DNA of 64,000 bases from Acidaminobacter sp. (lineage in GTDB: Bacteria; Bacillota; Clostridia; Peptostreptococcales; Acidaminobacteraceae): assembly GCF_030247605.1 (NCBI RefSeq), contig NZ_JAOTSB010000011.1, positions 1 through 64,000 on the forward strand, in the 5' to 3' direction. The position numbers were made by a program, and so were the translations under genes. Each line of letters starts with the position of its first letter. Position 1 is the first letter of the stretch. This document shows positions 51,098 to 59,351 of this stretch, one piece after another. The notes beneath the pieces are model-generated. The model ran no database searches. It saw nothing but the letters and a program-made list of their open reading frames with translations, and was not told the origin of the DNA.

Positions 51098-52520
51098 TGC
51101 TAAGAGCCCCCCTTTCGTTCTCAAAGGCTTTTCTATACTCGAATTCCATAAAGACATAGATCAGTCCTACATAAAACAATGCCATTGTTTCCTGAAAAAA
51201 GTAAACCATCACACAATTTATCAAAACTGCACCGTTACACAGAAGTGGGAAAAAAACATTCCGGTTTTTCTTGTAGATCCACCATGAAATTTGTAGTGAT
51301 TTAAACGTCAGTTGAAGCGAGACAAGGCTCCCAAGAAAACCATACTGATAGGTGTACCCAACAATCCCAACATCCACCATATAATGCCAAAGTCGTCTTC
51401 CTGATACAAACAACGCTTCCGGATAATCTATATTAAGGGATCCCCAACCAAATAACCAATGACCTTTCAGATTTTCCAAAAAATATTTGACAGCATACGA
51501 CCTGATTTCCAAATTCCCGGAAACTGTGACAATTTCCTCAATGGTCTCAAAAATAAAATCCAGTCGTGGTACATTGCCCATAAGATAAAAGAATATTAAC
51601 AGACTGGTTATTCCCAGCGTAAACCATAATAGAAAAGCCAGAATCCAACGCCTTGGGATTCTCCTCTGAAGGGTTGTCAATGCCAATCCAATCAGTATCA
51701 GCGATGTCAAGGTAATAAAGCGGCTTTGAGATATTAAAAGAAAAGTGCCAAGTTGAATAAGCAGCGCCAGACCGTATAGAAAGCGCTTACTCTTCAGTTC
51801 TTTTCCCGGTCTGACTAAAAGCTCGTTCATAGTAATAAAGGCGCCAAACAGCATGAACACAGTGAATTCCGTGAAACGGATATTGCCGTATCGGTACCTG
51901 AAATCTGTAGACAGAAAAATTATTTTTGGATACAGAAAAGCCTGCAATATGTAAATTAAACCTGCCACTATTGAGCAGTAGATCAGCAAAGTCTTGAATT
52001 TCTCATATCGCTTCTGATCCTCAATGAGAAAACATCCAAAGAAATAGACAAGAATCAGAGAGGGTATCATGAGATTATAGATGCCCTTGATGAGTGGCTG
52101 GCCAATAGTGAAATAAGCAGTAAAGACTGAAATGATGTGATAGCCTATAAACAGCATCATGCTTTTGAAAAGTAAAAACTTGCTCTGTACTATTCTGGGA
52201 AGATACAAGATAAACACAACCAGCAAAAAGAAACCTGCAAGCTGTTTCAGATCGTAAATAAATATTAATCTTGATCGATCGAAAATATAGAAGATATTCT
52301 CAACAATTAGAATTAAAGCTAAGAAGACCATTTCCCTGATTCTATGCGCCATAAGAAAATAAAGCAAAGTCGAAAGACCAAAAAAAGTCAGAATTCCAAA
52401 AATACCGTCTATAAGGAACATCACATAGGAGATCAGGAGAATAAGTGAAATTGCAAGCATTATGAACAATGGCCTATACCGCTTTGACAGCCTTAGAACT
52501 TTAACGATGATATATTCCAT
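51030..52520 (-). CDS. O-antigen/exopolysaccharide polymerase (Wzy-like)
   Basis: 496 residues, strongly hydrophobic with about 12 membrane segments and a larger external loop (about 325-395) carrying RSYAVKYFLENLKGHWLFGWG, the Wzy_C-type motif of O-antigen ligases and polymerases. ATG 52520 has AAAGGAG ten bases upstream; the ATG two codons earlier is closer. It joins repeat units exported by the flippase encoded just upstream. The soluble C-terminal tail overlaps the next gene. Confidence 0.8.
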   Translation of the reverse strand: MEYIIVKVLRLSKRYRPLFIMLAISLILLISYVMFLIDGIFGILTFFGLSTLLYFLMAHRIREMVFLALILIVENIFYIFDRSRLIFIYDLKQLAGFFLLVVFILYLPRIVQSKFLLFKSMMLFIGYHIISVFTAYFTIGQPLIKGIYNLMIPSLILVYFFGCFLIEDQKRYEKFKTLLIYCSIVAGLIYILQAFLYPKIIFLSTDFRYRYGNIRFTEFTVFMLFGAFITMNELLVRPGKELKSKRFLYGLALLIQLGTFLLISQSRFITLTSLILIGLALTTLQRRIPRRWILAFLLWFTLGITSLLIFFYLMGNVPRLDFIFETIEEIVTVSGNLEIRSYAVKYFLENLKGHWLFGWGSLNIDYPEALFVSGRRLWHYMVDVGIVGYTYQYGFLGSLVSLQLTFKSLQISWWIYKKNRNVFFPLLCNGAVLINCVMVYFFQETMALFYVGLIYVFMEFEYRKAFENERGALSSENSDDLTMSNAPLQSGKQSPC

Positions 52521-52525
52521 ATGCA

Positions 52526-53989
52526 TCAGGCTCCTTTCAGCGAGGATAAGCCCTTAAGCACGACTTGAATCAGTGATTTGTCAATTTGACCTGATGCGAA
52601 ATAAGTGATAAAAGTTGTCAAAATATATAAGGTTCCATAAACAAAGAAGTTGAGGATATCTCCAAGCGGCAACAGTGTTGAGATCAAAGCAAAAATGGCT
52701 GCAATGGAACCAGAGGTCATCAGAATTTTTGCAAGGCGTTTAAATTCAAAAATGTCGGTGAACTTTGTCTTTGTGAATCTTGTAACAGTAAATATTTCCA
52801 TAAAATTAACAAAATATTGAATAACCACAGTTGCCACTGCAGCGCCAATCATCCCAAATATCCTTATTAGATACAGACTTAGGATTATGTTGCCTACAAT
52901 CCCCAAAAGGGAAATAACGGCAATATACTTTTTCTTATCAATCACCATTAACAGATGGCAATAGATGGCGAAAGTAATCATATATCGCAGCAGATAGACC
53001 CTCATGATGGGTATGGAATCCAAATAGCGCTCAGAAAAAACAAAACGGACGTAGCCTTTAGTGAAAATCATGAACAGCCACATGAAGGTTATGAGAATCA
53101 GTGCCGTATTGGTCGCCGCGCCTCTCCACAGGAGCAGTCCATCTTCAAATGACTTTTCGGTGGTCTCCTTCGCAAGTTTTGGCAGTACGATTGAACCTAC
53201 AGTGACCGTCAGCAATTGAACAATTGGGATGTTCATAGCACCATTGTTGTATATGGCGTAATCCTCTGTTGAGAAATTTGCGGAGACAATCATTTGATCT
53301 ACATAGACATTCAATGTAATCAGGATTAAGGAGACACCCATTGGAAATGAAAACCGAACCAATTCTTTTAGATACGGCCAGTTAAAATTGAACCTGAATG
53401 TTTCTTTCCTAAGGATAATTGTGAGCATCACAACGCTCTTTATCAGCTCAAACAGCGCAATCTCAACGATTAAATAAAATTCGCTTTTTGACAGCAGGAT
53501 AATTATAACCGCAAAAGAATAGTGAATTGAATAGGATAAGACCTGAAGCTTTCCCATAAGAACAGCCTGTCCCGACCCAAAGTAATAGCTTTCCAACAAA
53601 CTTTCAAATGCATAAATCATAGTCAGTGCCGCTATCACCGGCATATAATCGTTCAGGAGATCATTGTTCATAAAATTACTCAACGATGTCCTGGAAAGCA
53701 AAAGAATAAAAGCTGCCGGAAGGATAACCAGGATCTTGATAACGAACATGTTGGTAATGAGTTGATTGCGCTTGATAGTGTCAATGATTCGATAGTTGTA
53801 GGAGATTGTCTCATTCATGCCAAGAAGCAGGATTAGATTGATGGTATTCGCGACTAAAAGGGCCTGCCTATAGGTTCCATATTGATTTTCAGTAAGGAAT
53901 CTGGATATGAACATAACAAACACAAGTGCCAAAACGCTCTGATAAGCCTTGCCAAACAAACTGAAAGCAGACTCCTTCAATAGTGTCAT
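52526..53989 (-). CDS. Polysaccharide flippase (Wzx-like, MATE/MOP superfamily)
   Basis: 487 residues with about 14 membrane helices. SAFSLFGKAYQSVLALVFVMFISRFLTENQYGTYRQALLVAN is the standard Wzx N-terminus, and the duplicated halves are visible (RFSFPMGVSLILITLNVYVDQMIVSANFSTEDYAIY). It carries lipid-linked repeat units across the membrane. ATG 53989 follows GGGAG. It is five bases from the Wzy gene. Confidence 0.88.
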   Translation of the reverse strand: MTLLKESAFSLFGKAYQSVLALVFVMFISRFLTENQYGTYRQALLVANTINLILLLGMNETISYNYRIIDTIKRNQLITNMFVIKILVILPAAFILLLSRTSLSNFMNNDLLNDYMPVIAALTMIYAFESLLESYYFGSGQAVLMGKLQVLSYSIHYSFAVIIILLSKSEFYLIVEIALFELIKSVVMLTIILRKETFRFNFNWPYLKELVRFSFPMGVSLILITLNVYVDQMIVSANFSTEDYAIYNNGAMNIPIVQLLTVTVGSIVLPKLAKETTEKSFEDGLLLWRGAATNTALILITFMWLFMIFTKGYVRFVFSERYLDSIPIMRVYLLRYMITFAIYCHLLMVIDKKKYIAVISLLGIVGNIILSLYLIRIFGMIGAAVATVVIQYFVNFMEIFTVTRFTKTKFTDIFEFKRLAKILMTSGSIAAIFALISTLLPLGDILNFFVYGTLYILTTFITYFASGQIDKSLIQVVLKGLSSLKGA

Positions 53990-54074
53990 GATGCTCCCTA
54001 CCTTCTGCAATCTTGCCACACTTTGACTGTTATATAAGGATCACCTATTCAACAGCATTGCCGTGAAGGCGCCC

Positions 54075-55361
54075 TTATTCTTGGAAGGCAATTCCTAGGA
54101 ATCGTACATCCTGTTCTTCGAAATTCGACACAATATAACGCACCTTGCTGCGACTGGAATTATTGGATGCCGCTAATATGACAGGACCTTTTTTAGCCAG
54201 GCTGCTGAGCAGGCGTTCCTCTGTGCTGATACTTACAATTACCAGATCATAAGTCTTTTCAATCTCATCAAGGAGTGTGTCAAACTTTTCCACTGTCTCT
54301 GAATTGAAACCAATGCGGTTATCCGTCCCAATCAATATGTCAAAGGAATAGGATACGTTTCGAATCAGCTTTGACAAAGGCTCATTCTGAAGAAGTGCTT
54401 TTATAAGCCTGTTTTCATGGCCATAACTATAGGTTAATATGCTGCTGAAGGGTTCTGAGGGATTAACTGGAATAAACAAAGTTTTTTCAAAGGTTTTTCC
54501 CATATAATGAGCCAGCGTCAAAGCAAAAGCCTCATTTTTGCCTGTTTCATCACAGGTAAGCACAGTGCAGAATCTCTGTCTGTTTTGCTCAGTGTCATTC
54601 AGGACATTCTGCCAGACTTTATGATAATCCTCATTGTTCATGGTATTCAGAAGGTGCATGATATTTCTCTTTTTCATGTTGTATTTCGAATAGCTCAGTA
54701 CCTTTTTCCCGGTAATGATTTCAGCCTCAATATAGGTCTTGAGCTCCCCGTTCACAAGAAACTTAACGAGAATAACGCTCATTCCAATGAATGCTCCCAA
54801 AATCGCGCCAAGAAGGATCAGCATAACCTTATTGGGTGCGACTGGCTCTTGAGACAAATATGAGCTATCCACATTTTCCACTGTTGAAATGCGAACAATT
54901 TTTGCCGCTTCCCGGGATAAAATACTTTCAATTCGCTTTGAAATACTCATGGCAAACTCAGTATTCGAGCTGTCATAACCCACTTTAAAAAAAGTGGAGT
55001 CAGTATTAATTTCCATGTACAAATTCTCAAGGTATTCCTCCATGGTCAGGTCGTCAATATTTATTTCAACGCCTGGTACAGCCTTGACCTCATTAAAAAA
55101 ACTCCGACTCCCAATAAGCTGCTCAATATCCAAAAGCAGAAGATTATAGAATTCGAACTCATTAATGGTAAAGAAAGCACTATTCAACTCAGATTTGTTT
55201 AAGTAATAGGTCGCGCTCACTCTATAGACAGGAGACAGGTTCGCGATTAGAATCACCGCCATGGCTGCACCCACGACCATTGAAACTCCAGCGATCCAAA
55301 GATTCTTGAAAAAGTACAGGAAATCATTCGCCCAATTTCTATCCTCGTATGACTTTTCCAT
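54075..55361 (-). CDS. Wzz-like chain-length regulator with a degenerate BY-kinase domain
   Basis: 428 residues. TM1 about 21-42, an external Wzz domain (about 45-170) and TM2 about 173-198 bounded by a Pro-rich motif (SQEPVAPNKVML) as in Wzz proteins. The cytoplasmic C-terminus (about 240-428) has the fold order of a bacterial tyrosine kinase (CTVLTCDETGKNEAFALTLAHYMGKTFEKTLFIPVN; TYDLVIVSIS), but the Walker A sequence GxGKST is replaced by DETGKNEA and no C-terminal Tyr cluster is present. It would be unable to phosphorylate in the usual way, so chain-length control may be kinase-independent. Confidence 0.8.
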   Translation of the reverse strand: MEKSYEDRNWANDFLYFFKNLWIAGVSMVVGAAMAVILIANLSPVYRVSATYYLNKSELNSAFFTINEFEFYNLLLLDIEQLIGSRSFFNEVKAVPGVEINIDDLTMEEYLENLYMEINTDSTFFKVGYDSSNTEFAMSISKRIESILSREAAKIVRISTVENVDSSYLSQEPVAPNKVMLILLGAILGAFIGMSVILVKFLVNGELKTYIEAEIITGKKVLSYSKYNMKKRNIMHLLNTMNNEDYHKVWQNVLNDTEQNRQRFCTVLTCDETGKNEAFALTLAHYMGKTFEKTLFIPVNPSEPFSSILTYSYGHENRLIKALLQNEPLSKLIRNVSYSFDILIGTDNRIGFNSETVEKFDTLLDEIEKTYDLVIVSISTEERLLSSLAKKGPVILAASNNSSRSKVRYIVSNFEEQDVRFLGIAFQE

Positions 55362-55400
55362 AGCTGCCCCTCCTATCAGACCTGCTGCTATAATCTCAGG

Positions 55401-56495
55401 TTAGAACACAGATTTATAAACATTCTCCGTATCTGCTGCTACAGCATCCCAGGAAAATCTCCCTTTGATGTAATTAATGGTTTCCTGATCATCATAACCG
55501 TTTTTTGAAGTTAGAAGTCTTTCCAGACAGTCCCTTAAATCCTCTGCATCTCTGCTTCGGAAGGTATAGCCATGATCGCCCAATACAGCCTTATTTTCCT
55601 CAATATCACTGGTCAGACAAAGCGTACCATAACTCATAGCTTCCAGGAGTGAAATTGGAAGGCCTTCTACAGTAGAGGGCAGCACATAGAGATAAGCATG
55701 ACCGAAGAGCGCTTCCAGAAGCTCACCTTCGACAAATCCAGTGAATAGAATTTGGGGGTTGTCCTCCGCCTGACGATTAACTTCTTTCAAATACTGATCA
55801 GAATGGCTGGCCCCACCCGCGATTACCAGCTTCTTGTCAGTCTTCAGGCCTTTAAACGCCTCAATTAGCAAATGAAGGCCTTTTTCCGGAACTATCCTGC
55901 TCAGAAAAAGTATGTAGGATTCCTCTTCCAGTCCAAATTTCTCAAGCAGGATCTCTGCCGATGGTTTCGGCTTCACATAGACTCCATTCGGAATATACCT
56001 GGGTACTTTGCGGTACTTCTCTTCAAAGTATGGAAGAAGTGTTTCGCTGACGCTGATTGTCTGATTAGCAAACCGCACACCGATCTGCTCGCCCAGCTTT
56101 AGAATCAGCTTTGTCAGTCTTCCCCATTTTTCCCGCTTCCAATCAAGACCGTGCACCGTACAAATCACTTTACGACCAAAAAATCTGGGAAGAAATGCAA
56201 ATAAGGATGGTCCAAGCGCATGGAAATGAACGAGCTCTGCCCCTGATTTCAAAGCATGGATAGTAGCGGCTGCTGTATAACTGATGGTGTCAAAGTGCTT
56301 TGTGTTCACACTTGAAATATGTACGATCCGCATACCCTTGTAGTCATCCAGGATCTCGCTGCAATAATCACCTCTGGCGTAAATTATAAGTTCATGCCCA
56401 AATTGGGCGAGCCGGCATCCAATTTCTTCCACATGTATTTCGATCCCTCCCGCTCGAGAGGGCATTCCTTTTTGACCGATCATGGCAATTTTCAA
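55401..56495 (-). CDS. Glycosyltransferase, GT-B fold (family 4)
   Basis: 364 residues from TTG 56495 (GGAGG eight bases upstream). KIAMIGQKGMPSRAGGIEIHVEEIG is the typical start of WcaL/rhamnosyl-type transferases. DLVHFHALGPSLFAFLPRFFGRKVICTVHGLDWKREKWG and the later ILFLSRIVPEKGLHLLIEAF and VLPSTVEGLPISLLEAMSYGTLCLTSDIEENKAVLGD complete the GT4 set. First gene of the minus-strand half of the operon, transcribed from the region with a GGGTATAAAT box. Confidence 0.9.
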   Translation of the reverse strand: MKIAMIGQKGMPSRAGGIEIHVEEIGCRLAQFGHELIIYARGDYCSEILDDYKGMRIVHISSVNTKHFDTISYTAAATIHALKSGAELVHFHALGPSLFAFLPRFFGRKVICTVHGLDWKREKWGRLTKLILKLGEQIGVRFANQTISVSETLLPYFEEKYRKVPRYIPNGVYVKPKPSAEILLEKFGLEEESYILFLSRIVPEKGLHLLIEAFKGLKTDKKLVIAGGASHSDQYLKEVNRQAEDNPQILFTGFVEGELLEALFGHAYLYVLPSTVEGLPISLLEAMSYGTLCLTSDIEENKAVLGDHGYTFRSRDAEDLRDCLERLLTSKNGYDDQETINYIKGRFSWDAVAADTENVYKSVF

Positions 56496-56592
56496 TCACA
56501 TAACCTCCTCAAAGGAAATCCAGAATTTAGAATTGTTTTAAATGGGTACAATAGTCTTAGAATAGAACATTCATAAAGTGCTTTGTTTTCTC

Positions 56593-56602
56593 ATTTATAC
56601 CC
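56593..56602 (-). promoter_or_regulatory. GGGTATAAAT box upstream of the minus-strand polysaccharide operon
   Basis: On the minus strand ATTATGAAGTTTGTGACAAA leads into GGGTATAAATG, about 100 bases before the first gene. ATTATG plus ACAAAGGGTATA matches the arrangement at 35765. Confidence 0.5.
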
Positions 56603-56791
56603 TTTGTCACAAACTTCATAATCATAATTCACGAATAAATAACCTGTAATTGCCAGTCATTGGCCGGTTACTCAACCAGAATCAAACGGAAGACCATTTT
56701 TATGAGATGGATCTGGAACCAGAGACTCTTCCGAAGGCTTAAAACAATGGCACTTTCTTGATTTATTATGCAGCTTTCGTGAGGTGATCCT

Positions 56792-58201
56792 ATGCTGCGT
56801 TGGAGAAGAAAAATAAGATATATGGCTTATATCATAATAGATATTCTTACTATTCTCTGCGCACTGCTGCTGTTCAAATCTCTGTTCAGAGGCTCTGCTG
56901 TGTCTTTGGATGAATTGAGTTCGCTTGAGTTTATTGGTCTTTGGAGTCTGGTGTCCACTATATATGTCACCCTCTTTTATTTGACCAGCCTATATGAGAA
57001 TATCATTGAGGCTGAAGGAAAGTTCACTGGAAGAATTCTGATGAAAACGGCCGCATGCAGCGTCCTCGCGATCCTTCTTATTCACATTTCAACTGCCGCC
57101 TTCAAGGCGCCTATTACCTATAAATGCGTTGTGCTCTTAGTCTCCTTAATACTAATCCTTCAAACGCTTTCCAGAGCGGTGCTTAAATACATTGAATTTG
57201 GAAAGAGTGAAGCCATTCAAACCAGGAATATTTTGGTTATTGGCGCTTCAGACGTGGGCAGAAGATATGTCGCGGAAATACAAAAACACAGTTATTTAAA
57301 TCTTAATATAATTGGATACGTAAAGATCCTCGACTCTGATGTTTATGATGACCTTAAGGACTTAGGGACGCTGGAGCACCTGGATCAGATCACCTCCACG
57401 CAAGTCGTCGACGAACTGGCAGTGGTTAAGCCGCTTTCCTTTGATCCAAGGATTAAAGGAAAGCTTAATCAGTGCCAGTGCACGGGCATAACGATTACTA
57501 TGGTACTGGAGCTTCAAAATACTGACTTGACAAAAGCAGATGTGGCTATGGTAGGCAAAATCCCAGTTCTCAAATTTCACTTAGTCAGCCTCAATGAAGG
57601 ACAACTTTTTTTAAAGAGACTGCTTGACGTTTCCGGCGCCTTGGTTGGCATGCTGCTGTTCGGATTCGCGTTTCTGATCTTTGCGCCTTTGATCAAACTG
57701 GAATCACCCGGACCTGTCATCTTCAGGCAAGAGAGAGTAGGTAAAAACGGTAGAGTCTTCACCATGTGGAAATTCAGGTCCATGGTCAATGACGCAGAGT
57801 CCCACAAGGATGAGTTGATGGAGAGTAATGAAATGAATGGCCATATATTTAAAATTGAAAATGATCCGCGTGTAACAAGAGTGGGTGCCTTTCTCAGAAA
57901 GAGCAGCATTGATGAGCTTCCTCAGTTTTTCAATGTTCTGAGGGGCGATATGTCCCTGGTAGGAACAAGACCGCCAACAGTAGATGAATATAGGGCATAT
58001 GAATCCTCCCAGCGCTGCAGGTTGAGTATCACGCCTGGTTTGACGGGGATCTGGCAGATCAGCGGGAGATCGGATATCAAAGATTTCGAGGAAATCGTCA
58101 AAATGGATATTGAGTACATCTCGAACTGGTCTTTGCTTTTGGATTTGCACGTCATCCTTAAAACCTTTGGCGTTGTCCTGAGCGGACGAGGTTCAAGCTA
58201 A
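56792..58201 (+). CDS. Exopolysaccharide polyprenyl glycosylphosphotransferase (priming sugar transferase)
   Basis: 469 residues. Four to five N-terminal membrane segments (about 10-30, 45-66, 80-100, 110-130), a cytosolic Rossmann-like domain with ILVIGASDVGRRYVAEI (about 145-160), then the catalytic C-terminal domain: KRLLDVSGALVGMLLFGFAFLIFAPLIKLESPGPVIFRQERVGKNGRVFTMWKFRSM and DELPQFFNVLRGDMSLVGTRPPTVDEY, which is the WbaP/WcaJ signature. It loads the first sugar phosphate onto undecaprenyl phosphate. Starts with GAGGTG upstream, divergent from the rest of the operon. Confidence 0.93.
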   Translation: MLRWRRKIRYMAYIIIDILTILCALLLFKSLFRGSAVSLDELSSLEFIGLWSLVSTIYVTLFYLTSLYENIIEAEGKFTGRILMKTAACSVLAILLIHISTAAFKAPITYKCVVLLVSLILILQTLSRAVLKYIEFGKSEAIQTRNILVIGASDVGRRYVAEIQKHSYLNLNIIGYVKILDSDVYDDLKDLGTLEHLDQITSTQVVDELAVVKPLSFDPRIKGKLNQCQCTGITITMVLELQNTDLTKADVAMVGKIPVLKFHLVSLNEGQLFLKRLLDVSGALVGMLLFGFAFLIFAPLIKLESPGPVIFRQERVGKNGRVFTMWKFRSMVNDAESHKDELMESNEMNGHIFKIENDPRVTRVGAFLRKSSIDELPQFFNVLRGDMSLVGTRPPTVDEYRAYESSQRCRLSITPGLTGIWQISGRSDIKDFEEIVKMDIEYISNWSLLLDLHVILKTFGVVLSGRGSS

Positions 58202-58225
58202 TCTGTCCAATGCGCCGCATCCATT

Positions 58226-58272
58226 CAAAAAGGAGTTGTCAAAATGATTCAGTATCATCCTGACAACTCCTT
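58226..58272. terminator. Bidirectional terminator between the priming transferase and the small secreted protein
   Basis: AAGGAGTTGTCA (58230-58241) pairs with TGACAACTCCTT (58261-58272); the minus-strand side is trailed by TTTTTG. Confidence 0.75.
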
Positions 58273-58338
58273 ATCCATCTCTTTGATCAGATACCGGCTC
58301 GTTTCACCGTCTGTTTATTAAAGATCGAAATAATACTT

Positions 58339-58833
58339 TTAGTTCTTAAAGCCTGGAATTTTAAGCCATAAACCAGATGCGTCGTCATCACCAACGTACG
58401 CAAAAGAATCTCCATCAGCCATGAAAGAAATACCGGCGGCGACATAGCCATCATCATCATCTTCAATAATTGGAGCAAATAAAGGTTTAAGCTCTGGAAT
58501 TGAGAAATGCATGACAAGATCCATTTCACCGTCGAAGTTGACATCCTCCATGTGCCATCTGAGCGGTGCAACTGTCATATTGTCTGCACGGCCAAAACGG
58601 ACTGAATTAGGATCAATTTCATCGACCTCAAAGATGTCATCGTTTCCGCTGAGAAGTGCTACTGGAAGGACACCTCTGCTGTTAAAGTTAACAGCATTTG
58701 GGCAGCTGCCAGGTTTGACATCAACAAACTTCTCACCGGCAGCAAAAGCAACGCCCATAAGTAAAGTCATCAACGTTAGGGACAGGATCATCAAAATTGT
58801 GAGCTTTCTTTCAAAGTGATTGTTGCATAACAT
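58339..58833 (-). CDS. Small secreted protein with a DVKPGSCPN domain
   Basis: 164 residues from ATG 58833 (AGGAGGG eight bases upstream). Signal peptide about 1-30 (ends AFAAG). The mature part contains VDVKPGSCPNAVNFNSRGVLPVALLSGNDDIFEVDEIDPNSVRFG and MEDVNFDGEMDLVMHF, a small beta domain with a calcium-type DxNxDGxxD loop. The same module occurs at the ends of many secreted archaeal and bacterial surface proteins; its role is not known. An acidic DDDDG stretch follows. It sits alone beside the polysaccharide locus, with a GGGTATAAAT box and an inverted repeat upstream. Confidence 0.75.
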   Translation of the reverse strand: MLCNNHFERKLTILMILSLTLMTLLMGVAFAAGEKFVDVKPGSCPNAVNFNSRGVLPVALLSGNDDIFEVDEIDPNSVRFGRADNMTVAPLRWHMEDVNFDGEMDLVMHFSIPELKPLFAPIIEDDDDGYVAAGISFMADGDSFAYVGDDDASGLWLKIPGFKN

Positions 58834-59100
58834 AACTTTTCCCTCCTTTGTTCCTAATTGGAGCTTAATAAATAGTCTTATAACGAGCGCAGTATCCTGC
58901 AGCAATGGAATGTTTCGAGCTTACCCGCTTCATTCCCACCTCCTGGTCATAAAGGAATATTGACCGCTCCATACCTAACTTTCAATTATTCAAGAGAAGC
59001 CGTTTCTCGAAGAATTTTGACAGAATTGTTTTGGATACATAATTCTATCCCGCCAAAGTGTGACGCGCCTAGAAATATTTGGTGTTTGATTATTCGAGTC

Positions 59101-59110
59101 ATTTATACCC
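59101..59110 (-). promoter_or_regulatory. GGGTATAAAT box upstream of the small secreted protein gene
   Basis: On the minus strand GGGTATAAAT directly follows the inverted repeat at 59111-59146, about 270 bases before the start codon. Confidence 0.45.
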
Positions 59111-59146
59111 AAATCGTCAAATATAATATTTATAATTTGACGATTT
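59111..59146. repeat. Perfect 12-bp inverted repeat
   Basis: AAATCGTCAAAT (59111-59122) and ATTTGACGATTT (59135-59146) with a 12-base AT spacer. The arms abut the GGGTATAAAT box, suggesting an operator. Confidence 0.6.
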
Positions 59147-59172
59147 CGAAAACTATTTTATGTTAACTCCAA

Positions 59173-59181
59173 GGGGGGGGG
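59173..59181. repeat. Homopolymer run of nine G
   Basis: A G9 tract in an otherwise AT-rich intergenic stretch, prone to slipped-strand change. Confidence 0.6.
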
Positions 59182-59276
59182 CGACTCTTGCCCATAAAGT
59201 GGGATTAAACCACAGAGAAGCACTTTTCAAATTTCATTTCTAGGTTTGACATAGAATCCCGTTGACCTGCACAAAA

Positions 59277-59304
59277 AAAGAGGCAGGAATCGCTCCGCCT
59301 CTTT
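59277..59304 (-). terminator. Terminator of rfbH
   Basis: AAAGAGGC (59277-59284) pairs with GCCTCTTT (59297-59304), trailed on the minus strand by seven T. Confidence 0.85.
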
Positions 59305-59351
59305 GGTTTCCATTAATTGAACCGTTTAGATTAAACTGTTACAGCCCGTTG

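Larger units (their letters stand above)
58834..59351. other. Intergenic region between the small secreted protein and rfbH
   Basis: About 520 bases without a gene. It holds the GGGTATAAAT box at 59101-59110, a 12-bp inverted repeat at 59111-59146, a run of nine G at 59173-59181 and the rfbH terminator at 59277-59304. Confidence 0.6.
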
